Below are positions 25,483 through 34,001 of a stretch of 58,265 bases of DNA, piece after piece. Source of the DNA: an uncultured Marinobacter sp. (GTDB taxonomy: Bacteria; Pseudomonadota; Gammaproteobacteria; Pseudomonadales; Oleiphilaceae); NCBI RefSeq assembly GCF_913055835.1, contig NZ_CAJXKQ010000028.1, forward strand, positions 1 to 58,265, read 5' to 3'. The notes beneath the pieces are model-generated. The model saw only the letters and a program-made list of their open reading frames with translations. It had not been told where the DNA came from and searched no databases. Positions within the stretch are counted from its first letter, which is position 1. Each line of letters begins with the position of its first letter. The position numbers were made by a program, and so were the translations under genes.

Positions 25483-27507
25483 TCAATCGGTTATGGGCGG
25501 CTCCGCCTGAAGGGCATCTGCCGGCACGCGATCCTGACCCCAGCTGCGATACACACCCTCTGTTACGCGTCGGAGGGCATCTTCGTTCACTTCCGCAGGC
25601 TCTCCCCGCTCCAGGGGATCATAGTGGAAGATGTATAGCCGCGATGTGAACTGTTCGAAAGGCAGCGACGACTCGCCAAAGCGCTCGCCGTTGCCGGAGG
25701 TACTGACCTTGACCCCGTCGCCCCAGTTCTGGCCGCTGTCGTTGTTGGGATTGAAGAAGTAAATCCGCATCTCACCATCCGGGTCCAGTGCCGCCCGGAG
25801 AATGGTGATGGCGTGCCAGCCGATAAAGCGGGCGGCACTGTCGGTAACGGCAATGCCCGCAGGCTGCGGGTGAATCAGCGGCTGATTGCCGTTGTAGTAA
25901 GGGTGATAGCTGGCGTAGAAATGGCGGATAAAACCTTCAAGATCGTGCAACTTGCCAGTGCTTACGTCCACGTTAATGGCAAACCCCCGGCCGGCGGACC
26001 AGCCATGAAATTCCGGGTTCACCCATTTGTGGGGGTCGCCCTCGCGGCCGACACACAGCCGGCCCATTTCCACGTAAATCCGGTCCAGATGTGGCACCAC
26101 CACCAGGGAAACCGGGTCCAGGTCGAGGGTCACCTCAGACGCGACGCCGCCGACACTGCGGGCCGATGACACCGGCTGGCCTTCGAAGTGCATGACGATC
26201 TCGTTATCACGGGCGGCCCAGGCCACCATCTGCAACAGGTAGTCCGGATCGTTGTACGCCCACATGGACAGGGCACGGGCCGACTGGCAGGTGGGGTTAT
26301 TGCCCTGCCCCACACCCAGCGGCTGCCCCAGCATGTTCAGCACGCCCTGAATCAGCCAGGCACCGGGCTGGGGCTGGTAGCCATAGGCCAGTTCGAGACG
26401 TTCGCGGGCGTAGGAGCAGAGGGACAGACGCGCCTGGCGCCAGAGCGCCGGAGCAACGGGCGGTTGATAGAGAATGCCCCGCTCCAGCAGCAGCGCCAGA
26501 CCATAAATACCCTGGGCCGTTTCCGGATAGATGCCTTCCTCAATCAACGTGTGCACCAGCTCCCGGTAACACAACAGGCAATCCCGCCCGGTGCTGGACA
26601 GGCCCAGGGCCTCGCTGAGCAGGGTGTCCTGGTCTGCCAGAATGAACCGTATGAACGAAGCGTGGTAGGGCGACACCAGTCCGGTGTCGTGCATGGAACG
26701 CGCAAAACCGGTGGCCTCGTTCTGCAGTGCCTGGGCATCCATGGTTTCCAGTCGCTGCTGGTACACCACGGTTCCGGGATCTTCGCTGCAGGCCCGGGTG
26801 GGCCCATAGAGGCTGGAAATCAGTCGGTCGGCACCCCGGCCGGCACCACCAAGATCGGCCTGTGGATCCGCCCGACACAAAGCAATCTGGGTGATCATGC
26901 GGCGCACGTCCGTCACCTGGATCGGACGTTGCTCAAGAATCCGCCAGATTTCTTCGATCAGGCTGTCGATCACATGCTCGTAGCCAATGTGATCGGCAAC
27001 GTACTGGACCACAGCCTGACTGATCAACGCGAGCTTGCCCTGCTCCCGCTCGGCTTCACCGGTCATACCGAACAACAGGCCCAGGTTGATGGCCAGGACC
27101 TGCGTCAGGTAGTAGTGCGCCTGTTCGGCCGATACCGAGGGATGCAGATAGTGGCCTCGCGCCACGGCAAGCAACCGCAGTTCACTGAAAGCCTCAATGA
27201 CCACGGTGTCGGCACTCTGGCTTTGCAGCGAATGGGTTGTCAGCGTGGGGAGAAGAATACCGGGTTCAGCCCAGTCCGTGCCGGCGAACACGCCCGCCAG
27301 TTCAAGGCGCTCGGCGCGCTCTTCGATAACCTCGCAGCCACCAGGCTGCAGCAGGACCCGGCGGGCGGTATCCAGTACGCGCGGAAGCTTGCCGGCCCTG
27401 GCAAAGGACCGGCTCTCTTCCATGGCCTGGATGGCATCATCCAGCCGTTGAACCAGCTTGTCGAAATTGACAGCTGGCGCTGCGCTGCCCGGTTGGTGAT
27501 CGCTCAA
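25483..27507 (-). CDS. large unknown protein with possible Cys-His-Asn triad
   Basis: A protein of about 674 aa that I do not recognise, without signal peptide or clear membrane helix. The N-terminal two thirds look mostly helical. The last third contains GNNPTCQSARALSMWAYN (about residue 395), later GWHAITILRAAL, then IYFFNPNNDSGQNWGDG. A Cys after a Gln/Asn-rich stretch, a His starting a strand and an Asn/Asp about 20 residues on is the order of papain-like cysteine peptidases, amidases and transglutaminases; this assignment is inference. I choose a TTG at 27507, with GAGG 7 bases upstream; GTG 27531 is an alternative. It sits between the ATP-grasp and TPP genes. Confidence 0.7.
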   Translation of the reverse strand: MSDHQPGSAAPAVNFDKLVQRLDDAIQAMEESRSFARAGKLPRVLDTARRVLLQPGGCEVIEERAERLELAGVFAGTDWAEPGILLPTLTTHSLQSQSADTVVIEAFSELRLLAVARGHYLHPSVSAEQAHYYLTQVLAINLGLLFGMTGEAEREQGKLALISQAVVQYVADHIGYEHVIDSLIEEIWRILEQRPIQVTDVRRMITQIALCRADPQADLGGAGRGADRLISSLYGPTRACSEDPGTVVYQQRLETMDAQALQNEATGFARSMHDTGLVSPYHASFIRFILADQDTLLSEALGLSSTGRDCLLCYRELVHTLIEEGIYPETAQGIYGLALLLERGILYQPPVAPALWRQARLSLCSYARERLELAYGYQPQPGAWLIQGVLNMLGQPLGVGQGNNPTCQSARALSMWAYNDPDYLLQMVAWAARDNEIVMHFEGQPVSSARSVGGVASEVTLDLDPVSLVVVPHLDRIYVEMGRLCVGREGDPHKWVNPEFHGWSAGRGFAINVDVSTGKLHDLEGFIRHFYASYHPYYNGNQPLIHPQPAGIAVTDSAARFIGWHAITILRAALDPDGEMRIYFFNPNNDSGQNWGDGVKVSTSGNGERFGESSLPFEQFTSRLYIFHYDPLERGEPAEVNEDALRRVTEGVYRSWGQDRVPADALQAEPPITD

Positions 27508-27562
27508 ACGATAATCCTCAGGGCCTGGCACCAAACCCGTTCGTTGTTAATTCTTCTCCTGA

Positions 27563-28795
27563 TTATACATAGAAATCGAGGTCTTCCTGATGTTTCAGGA
27601 GGTCTCGCATGACGTAAGGATCTTCACCGAAGAAATACACCAGCCCCCAGTGGGTACCGAAAGCGGTCCGCTTGGTAACGGTTTCCTCCAGCGGCGGTGT
27701 CAGCTCGTGAGACTCGAAATACTCGTGATTTTCGGTCTCCTCCGGGATTTCCAGCTTGCTGACAACCCGGCGGCGCGGATACACACCAAAGCAGCCGGCG
27801 TAGCCCTTCGCATCCACCACTTCCTTCGGGAAAAAGGCTTTGATTTCCTCTTCCGTGGTTTTCGGATCGAAGGCCAGAATCAGCCCCTGATAGGCGTTAA
27901 AGCCATAGGCTTTCTCCAGCAGTTCGAACACCTTGAACCCCGGTGGACGATAGGCCACCTCGCCAAAGTACATGGTCCGGTCGCTGGTCACGAAGTATTC
28001 CGGGTGAATAAACCCGAACTCGATATCGAAGGTCTTGATCAGCTTCTCGATTTCGCCCCGAATCTGGTCCCGATACTTCTCCAGGTCTGGAGTCGCAGGG
28101 ACAAACACGGAGTAGCCCAGGGTCACATATTCGGAAATATTCAGGAAGGCGATCTTGCCGTTATGGATCCAGGCTTCGACCGCAAACTCCCAGCCATCCA
28201 GGTGCGATTCCATCAACACCGGAAACTCTTCTTCCGGGATGGTGTCCACTTCGTCCGGGGTACGGATAACCCGGTGCCCCAGGCACCCGGCCTTGTCGAA
28301 CGCCTTGAGGTGAATCGGGTCGTTGGGGTCGCCGTCCAGCTTCAGCAGGGTCTGGTTTACCCGCTTCAGGAACCGGATAACGTCGCCCTTGTCGTGGGCT
28401 TCCTCAAAAATACCCACGCGGATGCCACCCAGCTGGGCACGGCGTTTCATCAGCGCCTTGTCGCGCAGCAACATCGCCTGACCGAACAAACGCGGCTTGT
28501 CCATCAGCACCGAGTTGATGGCACCGGCCCACTCGACAGTCTCCTCAAACAACGGGATGGCAACATCAACGCCCATCTCCTTGAGGGTCTGCGCAATCTC
28601 TACGGAACGGTCGTTCAGGCGCTCGAAATTCCAGGGTACATAGGGAATGTCATGCTCTTCGCAGTAGGCTTCCGCCCAGTCCGGTGCCACGACTACATAC
28701 CGACGATCAAACTTGTCGGCTGCTTCCACCGCATTCAGGCTCCAGCCCAACAGTGCGATATACCCTTTCTCAGGATTGTACTTTTGCTCACTCAC
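27563..28795 (-). CDS. ATP-grasp domain carboxylate-amine ligase-like protein
   Basis: A 410-aa soluble ATP-grasp enzyme. An N-terminal Rossmann-like domain (IALLGWSLNAVEAADKF, about 12-28) precedes the ATP-grasp core. That core has FGQAMLLRDKALMKRRA (about 105-121), HLKAFDKAGCLGHRVIR (Lys, about 165), the hinge LMESHLDGWEFAVEAWI (about 193) and the metal-binding end IHPEYFVT then YFGEVAYRPPGF. Such enzymes activate a carboxylate as acyl phosphate and join it to an amine or thiol; the substrates are unknown. It begins with GTG at 28795 after AAGGAGAG. The stop is 55 bases from the next gene, which is followed by the TPP enzyme, so all three appear co-transcribed. Confidence 0.85.
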   Translation of the reverse strand: MSEQKYNPEKGYIALLGWSLNAVEAADKFDRRYVVVAPDWAEAYCEEHDIPYVPWNFERLNDRSVEIAQTLKEMGVDVAIPLFEETVEWAGAINSVLMDKPRLFGQAMLLRDKALMKRRAQLGGIRVGIFEEAHDKGDVIRFLKRVNQTLLKLDGDPNDPIHLKAFDKAGCLGHRVIRTPDEVDTIPEEEFPVLMESHLDGWEFAVEAWIHNGKIAFLNISEYVTLGYSVFVPATPDLEKYRDQIRGEIEKLIKTFDIEFGFIHPEYFVTSDRTMYFGEVAYRPPGFKVFELLEKAYGFNAYQGLILAFDPKTTEEEIKAFFPKEVVDAKGYAGCFGVYPRRRVVSKLEIPEETENHEYFESHELTPPLEETVTKRTAFGTHWGLVYFFGEDPYVMRDLLKHQEDLDFYV

Positions 28796-28877
28796 AGGCT
28801 CTCTCCTTTCCTAAGGGTTGCCTTATAACCCTACGCGGTAGCTGTGAAATCGCAAATTTCGTCTTCTTCTGAAACAC

Positions 28878-28926
28878 AAAAAGCACTGCGCTCACCGGAA
28901 TTAAATCCAGCAGCGGCAGTGCCTTT
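28878..28926 (-). terminator. probable terminator after mqo
   Basis: On the minus strand AAAGGCACTGC (about 28926-28916) and GCAGTGCTTTTTG (about 28889-28877) can pair around a loop of about 25 bases, ending in five T. It follows the mqo stop and precedes the ATP-grasp operon. Confidence 0.55.
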
Positions 28927-28951
28927 CGCATTTTTAGACCGATTAGGAATA

Positions 28952-30433
28952 TCAGCCCAATTTGAGCGTCGACAGGGTCCTCTCGCGGACTTTGGTGAGC
29001 AGTGCTTCGTCTTCAACCAGGGACTGGCCGTAGGACGGTACCAGCTCTTTCATGCGCTCCTGCCACTCCGGCGTCCTGATCTTTTCCGGGAAGCAGCGCT
29101 CGATTACGTTGATCATGGCGTTGGCTGCCGTGGAGGCTCCGGGCGAGGCGCCAAGCAGTGCCGCCAGGGTTCCGTCCTTGGCCGCGACGATCTCGGTGCC
29201 GAACTCGAGCTTGCCACCGCCGCCATCAACCTGCTTGATGATCTGCACGCGCTGGCCCGCCATGCGCAGCTGCCAGTCCTCTTCCATGGCGTCCGGGAAG
29301 AAGTTGCGCAGCGATGCCACCCGGTCGCTGTGGGACTGGAACACTTCCCCGATCAGGTAGCGGGTCAGGTCCATGTTGCTTTTGCTCACCGAGAGCATCG
29401 GCTTAAGGTTGGTGGATTTCACCGAGCCGATCAGGTCGAAGATGGAGCCCTGCTTGAGGAAGCGGGTGGTAAAACCGGCAAAGGGGCCAAACAACAGGGC
29501 CGGCTCGCCGTTGATAATCCGTGTGTCCAGGTGTGGAACCGACATGGGCGGCGCGCCGATCGGCGCTTTGCCGTACACCTTGGAGTTATGCTGCTGAACG
29601 ATGTCGGGTTTGCCACACACCAGCCACTGGCCGCTGACCGGAAAGCCACCATAGCCCCGGGCTTCCTCGATACCGGACTTCTGCAGTAGTGGCAGGGCAC
29701 CACCACCGGCGCCCAGGAACACGAAGCCGGTCTCCAGCTTGGTCAACTCGCCGGTCTTCTGGTTCTTGACCCGGAGCTTCCAACGGCCATTGTCCCGCTG
29801 ATCAATGTAGTGCACCGGTGAGCTGAGCATCAGCTCGAAATTGGGCTGGGTTTCCAGCCACTCCACCATGCTGCGGGTCAGGGACCCGAAATCCACATCC
29901 GAGCCATGCTTGATCCGGGTTGCGGCAACGCGCTGCATCGGGTCCCGGTTATTGACGATCAGGGGCATCCATTCTTCGAGATCCTTTGGGGACTCGGTGT
30001 ATTCCATGTCACGGAACAGATGGTGGGCGCTCAGGCGCTCGTACCGGCGCTTGAGAAAGGCCACGTCTTTCTCGCCCCAGACAAAGCTCTGGTGCGGCGT
30101 GCGGTTAATAAAGGTGGACGGCTCCGGCAGGATCCCCTGCTCCACCAGGTAGGACCAGAGCTGCAGGGACACCTCGAACTGGGCGTTGATCTGCAGGGCC
30201 CGATCGATGGTCACATCGCCATCGTCGATTTCGGGAGTGTAGTTAAGCTCACAGTACCCGGCGTGCCCGGTACCTGCGTTATTCCACCCGTCTGTGCTCT
30301 CATGGGCAACGTGGTCGAGACGCTCCACCATGACGATGTCCAGGGACGGATCAAGCTGCCTGAGCATCATGCCGAGAGTGGCGCTCATGACGCCACCGCC
30401 GACCAGCACTACGTCTGCCTGTCTAACGGCCAT
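28952..30433 (-). CDS. mqo: malate:quinone oxidoreductase
   Basis: Mqo is a peripheral membrane FAD enzyme that oxidises malate to oxaloacetate and feeds electrons to the quinone pool, bypassing NAD-malate dehydrogenase. The 493-aa protein has the FAD motif VLVGGGVMSATLGMMLRQLDP at the N-terminus (about 10-30), NAGTGHAGYCELNYTP (about 52-67) and the C-terminal ASPGASTAANAMINVIERCF, all typical. ATG at 30433 follows AGGGTG. It is monocistronic, divergent from the nhaD-like gene, with fumC, another malate-cycle enzyme, 9 kb away. Confidence 0.97.
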   Translation of the reverse strand: MAVRQADVVLVGGGVMSATLGMMLRQLDPSLDIVMVERLDHVAHESTDGWNNAGTGHAGYCELNYTPEIDDGDVTIDRALQINAQFEVSLQLWSYLVEQGILPEPSTFINRTPHQSFVWGEKDVAFLKRRYERLSAHHLFRDMEYTESPKDLEEWMPLIVNNRDPMQRVAATRIKHGSDVDFGSLTRSMVEWLETQPNFELMLSSPVHYIDQRDNGRWKLRVKNQKTGELTKLETGFVFLGAGGGALPLLQKSGIEEARGYGGFPVSGQWLVCGKPDIVQQHNSKVYGKAPIGAPPMSVPHLDTRIINGEPALLFGPFAGFTTRFLKQGSIFDLIGSVKSTNLKPMLSVSKSNMDLTRYLIGEVFQSHSDRVASLRNFFPDAMEEDWQLRMAGQRVQIIKQVDGGGGKLEFGTEIVAAKDGTLAALLGASPGASTAANAMINVIERCFPEKIRTPEWQERMKELVPSYGQSLVEDEALLTKVRERTLSTLKLG

Positions 30434-30756
30434 TGGTTTTCACCCTAGCTAGTGTTGAGCCTTTTTGCCTCCTCACGATCAGCAAGGGGGCCTGTCGAAA
30501 GCCGGTCGGGAGCGAGGTAAACGGCGCCGCCGTCTGCTTCCGGTCTGAATTTGCGCGCAATTATCCCGATTTTTGACGGGATAATAAATTGCGATTGTCA
30601 ATCGTTGCGTCTTTATCGGTCTTTCGCTGCTTTCACTTGCCGATACGTGCACTTACGAACAGTGGTTTGCTGCGTTTCAAAGGTCTAAAATCCGCCCGCA
30701 TATTCTGACCGGCCGGCTTCGGCCTCTACTGTCATAACCAGGACGGGATTTCCCCA
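30434..30756. promoter_or_regulatory. divergent control region mqo / nhaD with an inverted repeat
   Basis: A 323-base intergenic region. It contains the perfect dyad ATTATCCCG-N8-CGGGATAAT (30560-30585) set in an A/T-rich patch, a candidate operator about 130 bases from mqo and 170 from nhaD. No promoter hexamers are clear enough to call. Confidence 0.5.
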
Positions 30757-32007
30757 ATGTCTGCCCTTGATGCGTTTCTGATTGTTCTCGCGGTTCTGGC
30801 GCTACTCGGCGTCATATTTGAAGAGCTCATCCACATCAACAAGGCCAAGGTAACGCTGTTCTTTGGCACCATGAGCTGGATGCTGCTCTTCCTGTTCAGC
30901 GGTAGCGCTGGTGAAACGTCTGCCATTTCCGCCGGCCTGTCCGAGAGCATTGCCGAAATCGCGGGGCTGTGGCTGTTTCTGGTCGCAGCCATGACATTCG
31001 TCGCCTACCTGAACAAGAAGGGTATGATCGAAAACGTGATTTACCTGATCATGCCGAAACAGGTGAGCGAGCGGCGGCTATTGTTCCTGACAGGACTTTT
31101 CTGTTTCATTTTCTCGTCTTTGGCAGACAATATCACCGCCACTTTAGTCTCATGCTCGCTGATTCTGTCGCTGGATCTGGAGCTGAAAAAGCGCATCCAG
31201 TTCGTCACTCTGGTTGTCTTTGCCGTCAACTCAGGCGGCGTTTCCCTGATCACCGGCGACGTCACCACCTTGATGATATTCCTCGCGGACAAGGTGGAAA
31301 TACTGACTCTGCTGACCCTCGCGATCCCGGCCTCGGTTACCGTTTTCATCCTTGCCGTCTTCCTCTCACGGGGACTGACAGGTACCGTGACACTTCGTTC
31401 CAACACCACCCCGGTGCGACGGGTTGACGCGGTCATCAGCGGACTGTTTTTGTTAACAATCCTGAGCACCATCGCCGGCAACGCCCTGTTCGGAATTCCA
31501 CCGGTTCTGACCTTTCTGTTCGGGCTTTCCATCATGTTCCTGGTATCGCGATTCATGAGCGATGACTCTGATCTGGACCCGATTCTCGAATACATCCGTA
31601 TCATCGAGTTTGAGACTCTGCTGTTCTTCCTGGGCATCCTGCTGCTGGTAGGCATGCTCAAGGAGATTCATGCACTGGACTCGCTGGTGGCCATTTACGA
31701 TATCCTTCCACCGCTCTACGCCAATTACCTGATGGGTATCTTCTCGGCCGTGATCGACAACGTGCCACTGACGGCAGCACTGCTGAAGGCCGGCATCGAT
31801 ATGAGCCCCGGTGAATGGATGGGACTGACCTACGCCGTGGGTGTGGGCGGTTCCCTGCTGGTGATCGGTTCAGCCGCCGGCATCGTGGCAATGAGCAAGG
31901 TCCCGGGGCTGACCTTTGCGGCCTATATGCGGTATCTTGCACACCTTCTGGCGGCCTACACCCTTGGCTATGCCGGGGTTTTCATGCTCGGACGTTTCAT
32001 TAACTGA
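30757..32007 (+). CDS. nhaD: NhaD-type Na+/H+ antiporter
   Basis: A 416-aa inner-membrane antiporter of the NhaD/ion-transporter superfamily, expelling Na+ in exchange for H+, useful at sea salinity and alkaline pH. It shows about 12 hydrophobic segments. The conserved motifs are SSLADNITATLVSCSLIL (about 126-143), FAVNSGGVSLITGDVTTLMI and, in the second half, SAVIDNVPLTAALLKAGI, with the paired Asp-Asn residues of this family. It is followed after 9 bases by a CaCA antiporter on the same strand, so the two form an ion-homeostasis operon. Confidence 0.92.
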   Translation: MSALDAFLIVLAVLALLGVIFEELIHINKAKVTLFFGTMSWMLLFLFSGSAGETSAISAGLSESIAEIAGLWLFLVAAMTFVAYLNKKGMIENVIYLIMPKQVSERRLLFLTGLFCFIFSSLADNITATLVSCSLILSLDLELKKRIQFVTLVVFAVNSGGVSLITGDVTTLMIFLADKVEILTLLTLAIPASVTVFILAVFLSRGLTGTVTLRSNTTPVRRVDAVISGLFLLTILSTIAGNALFGIPPVLTFLFGLSIMFLVSRFMSDDSDLDPILEYIRIIEFETLLFFLGILLLVGMLKEIHALDSLVAIYDILPPLYANYLMGIFSAVIDNVPLTAALLKAGIDMSPGEWMGLTYAVGVGGSLLVIGSAAGIVAMSKVPGLTFAAYMRYLAHLLAAYTLGYAGVFMLGRFIN

Positions 32008-32016
32008 GGTCTTTCT

Positions 32017-33000
32017 ATGCTAATGGCATTTGGCGCAATCATCGCCGGCCTGGTACTGCTGGTGTGGAGTGCCGACAAATTTGTGGAGGGCGCTGCAGCG
32101 ACCGCCAAACATCTGGGTATGCCCACCCTCCTGATCGGCATGGTAATTATCGGTTTCGGCACTTCAGCACCGGAACTAGCGGTCTCTGCCATGGCTGCCT
32201 CCGACGGCAACCCCGGCCTGGCACTGGGTAACGGCTATGGCTCCAACATCACTAACATTGCCCTTATTGTCGGCCTCACAGCCGTTATCGCGCCGATCGC
32301 CGTTCACTCACAGGTGATCCGTAAAGAGCTTCCGCTGCTAATCGTGCTCACCCTCATTGCCGGCGCCCAACTGCTCGATGGGGAACTTTCGCGACTGGAT
32401 GGCTGGGTCCTGCTGGCGGTCTTCGCCGCGGTTATGGGTTGGTCCATTTACCAGGGCCTGAGAGGCAAGGCCGACCCCTTGGCCGGTGATGCCGATGCTG
32501 AAATCATCGCCCACCCCATGCCCCTCAAAACCGCGGTTATCTGGCTGGTAATCGGCCTGGTACTGCTGATTGTCAGTTCCCGCATGCTGGTATGGGGCGC
32601 AGTCACCATTGCCCAGAGCCTTGGCGTCAGCGATCTGGTCATCGGCCTGACCATCGTCGCCATCGGCACCTCCCTGCCGGAACTTGCCTCAGCCCTCGCG
32701 GCGGTTAAAAAGAACGAGCACGACCTCATCCTTGGCAATATTCTGGGATCGGGCATCTTCAATACCCTGGCGGTGGTGGGCCTGGCCGCCGCCATTGAAC
32801 CTCTGGCGGTGGATCCGGAAGTGCTTTACCGGGACTGGACGCTGATGCTGGCGCTCACGGTGGGCCTGTTCCTGATGGGCTTCGGGCTCACCGGATGGCG
32901 CAAGCTGGTAAGCCGGGTGGATGGCGGCATCCTCGTACTGGTGTACGTAGCCTATACCGGCTATCTGCTGTCTACCGTGGTGGCCGCCGGTACCGCCTGA
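32017..33000 (+). CDS. calcium/sodium antiporter (CaCA family, YrbG-like)
   Basis: A 327-aa inner-membrane exchanger with two inverted halves. Each half carries an alpha repeat: GFGTSAPELAVSAMAA with NGYGSNITNIALIVG in the first, and AIGTSLPELASALAA with GNILGSGIFNTLAVVG in the second. The Glu in each (T/S)APE or SLPE motif binds the ion. Length and layout match YrbG/EcaA-type Ca2+(Na+)/cation antiporters; exact ion preference is not readable. GAGGT is the ribosome site, and the gene follows nhaD by 9 bases. Confidence 0.93.
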   Translation: MLMAFGAIIAGLVLLVWSADKFVEGAAATAKHLGMPTLLIGMVIIGFGTSAPELAVSAMAASDGNPGLALGNGYGSNITNIALIVGLTAVIAPIAVHSQVIRKELPLLIVLTLIAGAQLLDGELSRLDGWVLLAVFAAVMGWSIYQGLRGKADPLAGDADAEIIAHPMPLKTAVIWLVIGLVLLIVSSRMLVWGAVTIAQSLGVSDLVIGLTIVAIGTSLPELASALAAVKKNEHDLILGNILGSGIFNTLAVVGLAAAIEPLAVDPEVLYRDWTLMLALTVGLFLMGFGLTGWRKLVSRVDGGILVLVYVAYTGYLLSTVVAAGTA

Positions 33001-33026
33001 TCGACCGTAATCGTGTGGAGCCGGCG

Positions 33027-33794
33027 CTAACCGGCTTCACCGTCTCCTAACAGCTCAGTCAGCCTTGCGCGTACCTCGGTCATCACCTCATCCAGGTCGG
33101 CTTTGGTCTTGCCAGCCGTTTCCAGCGGCTCACCCACCCGAACGTCCACCGGTTGGCCAAGGTTGATTTGCCAGGTCCGGGCCGGTAATACCCGATGAAT
33201 GCCCCGTACGGCCACAGGCACAATCACTGCCTCGGTATCCAGCGCCAGATGAAAACAGCCTTTCTTGAAGGGCAGAAGCTTACCGTCCGGTGAACGGGTC
33301 CCTTCGGGCGCGGCCCAGAGTACGATCCCGCTCTCCATCATCGCCCGGGCTTTTTCCAGATCCCTGACCGCACGTTGGCGATTGGAGCGGTCTACCGAGG
33401 GAAATTCCGCTGCTCGCATGGCCTGCCCCAACAGCGGAATACTGAACAATTCCTTTTTCGCCAGCATGCGGATGGAGCCCGGCAACGAAACAAAGGTAAC
33501 CGGGATGTCATAGTGGCTGGCATGGGTGCACATGATGATGTAGCGCCGGCCATCACCAAAATCCGGCACCTGCCCTCGCACCGTCAGACTGGCACGAACC
33601 AGGCGCAACAGCGACGCCGACCACTCCCGACAGTATTTATCAACGATGGGCCGGTTCAACCTTCCGAACAGCGCCCGGAGCAACACCAGCAGTGAGAAGA
33701 GTGCTGTCAGTCCGACACTGCCAAGAACCACACCCGCCCGCCGAAGAAGCGTTGCCGACTCCGTTAGCGGATTCATCTTCAATCGAATCATCAC
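33027..33794 (-). CDS. 1-acylglycerol-3-phosphate acyltransferase (PlsC family)
   Basis: A 255-aa membrane-bound acyltransferase that adds an acyl chain to lysophosphatidate or a related lysophospholipid. An N-terminal hydrophobic segment (about 20-45) is followed by the catalytic HX4D box HASHYD (about 91-96). Further motifs are FPSVDRSNRQRAV, the substrate motif APEGTRS and VIVPVAVRG. ATG 33794 with GAAGGG upstream. It converges with the CaCA antiporter gene and stands alone; bacteria often have several PlsC paralogues, so the exact substrate is open. Confidence 0.9.
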   Translation of the reverse strand: MMIRLKMNPLTESATLLRRAGVVLGSVGLTALFSLLVLLRALFGRLNRPIVDKYCREWSASLLRLVRASLTVRGQVPDFGDGRRYIIMCTHASHYDIPVTFVSLPGSIRMLAKKELFSIPLLGQAMRAAEFPSVDRSNRQRAVRDLEKARAMMESGIVLWAAPEGTRSPDGKLLPFKKGCFHLALDTEAVIVPVAVRGIHRVLPARTWQINLGQPVDVRVGEPLETAGKTKADLDEVMTEVRARLTELLGDGEAG

Positions 33795-33822
33795 AGCTAC
33801 CCTTCTCTTTTTTCCGGGTTAG

Positions 33823-33844
33823 CTCCCGGCCCTGCCGGGAGTTT
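33823..33844. other. short hairpin upstream of plsC-like and sorA genes
   Basis: CTCCCGGC (33823-33830), loop CCT, GCCGGGAG (33834-33841), then TTTC. It lies in the divergent region plsC / sorA; it may be a weak terminator or a leader hairpin. Confidence 0.4.
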
Positions 33845-34001
33845 CAATAGCGGCGAATTATAGCGACTGAAAAAGTCGTTGGATAACGCACAAAAGCATT
33901 GATTAATTTTTAAGCATTATCTATAAGGTATAAGGATATAACCATGAAGAATTGATAGAACACCCCACCGTCCGACGACAACCCTAAAAAGGAGACGGAT
34001 C

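Noticed and set aside
26188..28828. Two long plus-strand frames opposite the triad protein and the ATP-grasp gene
   Set aside because: The minus-strand proteins have motifs and ribosome sites; the plus frames do not.
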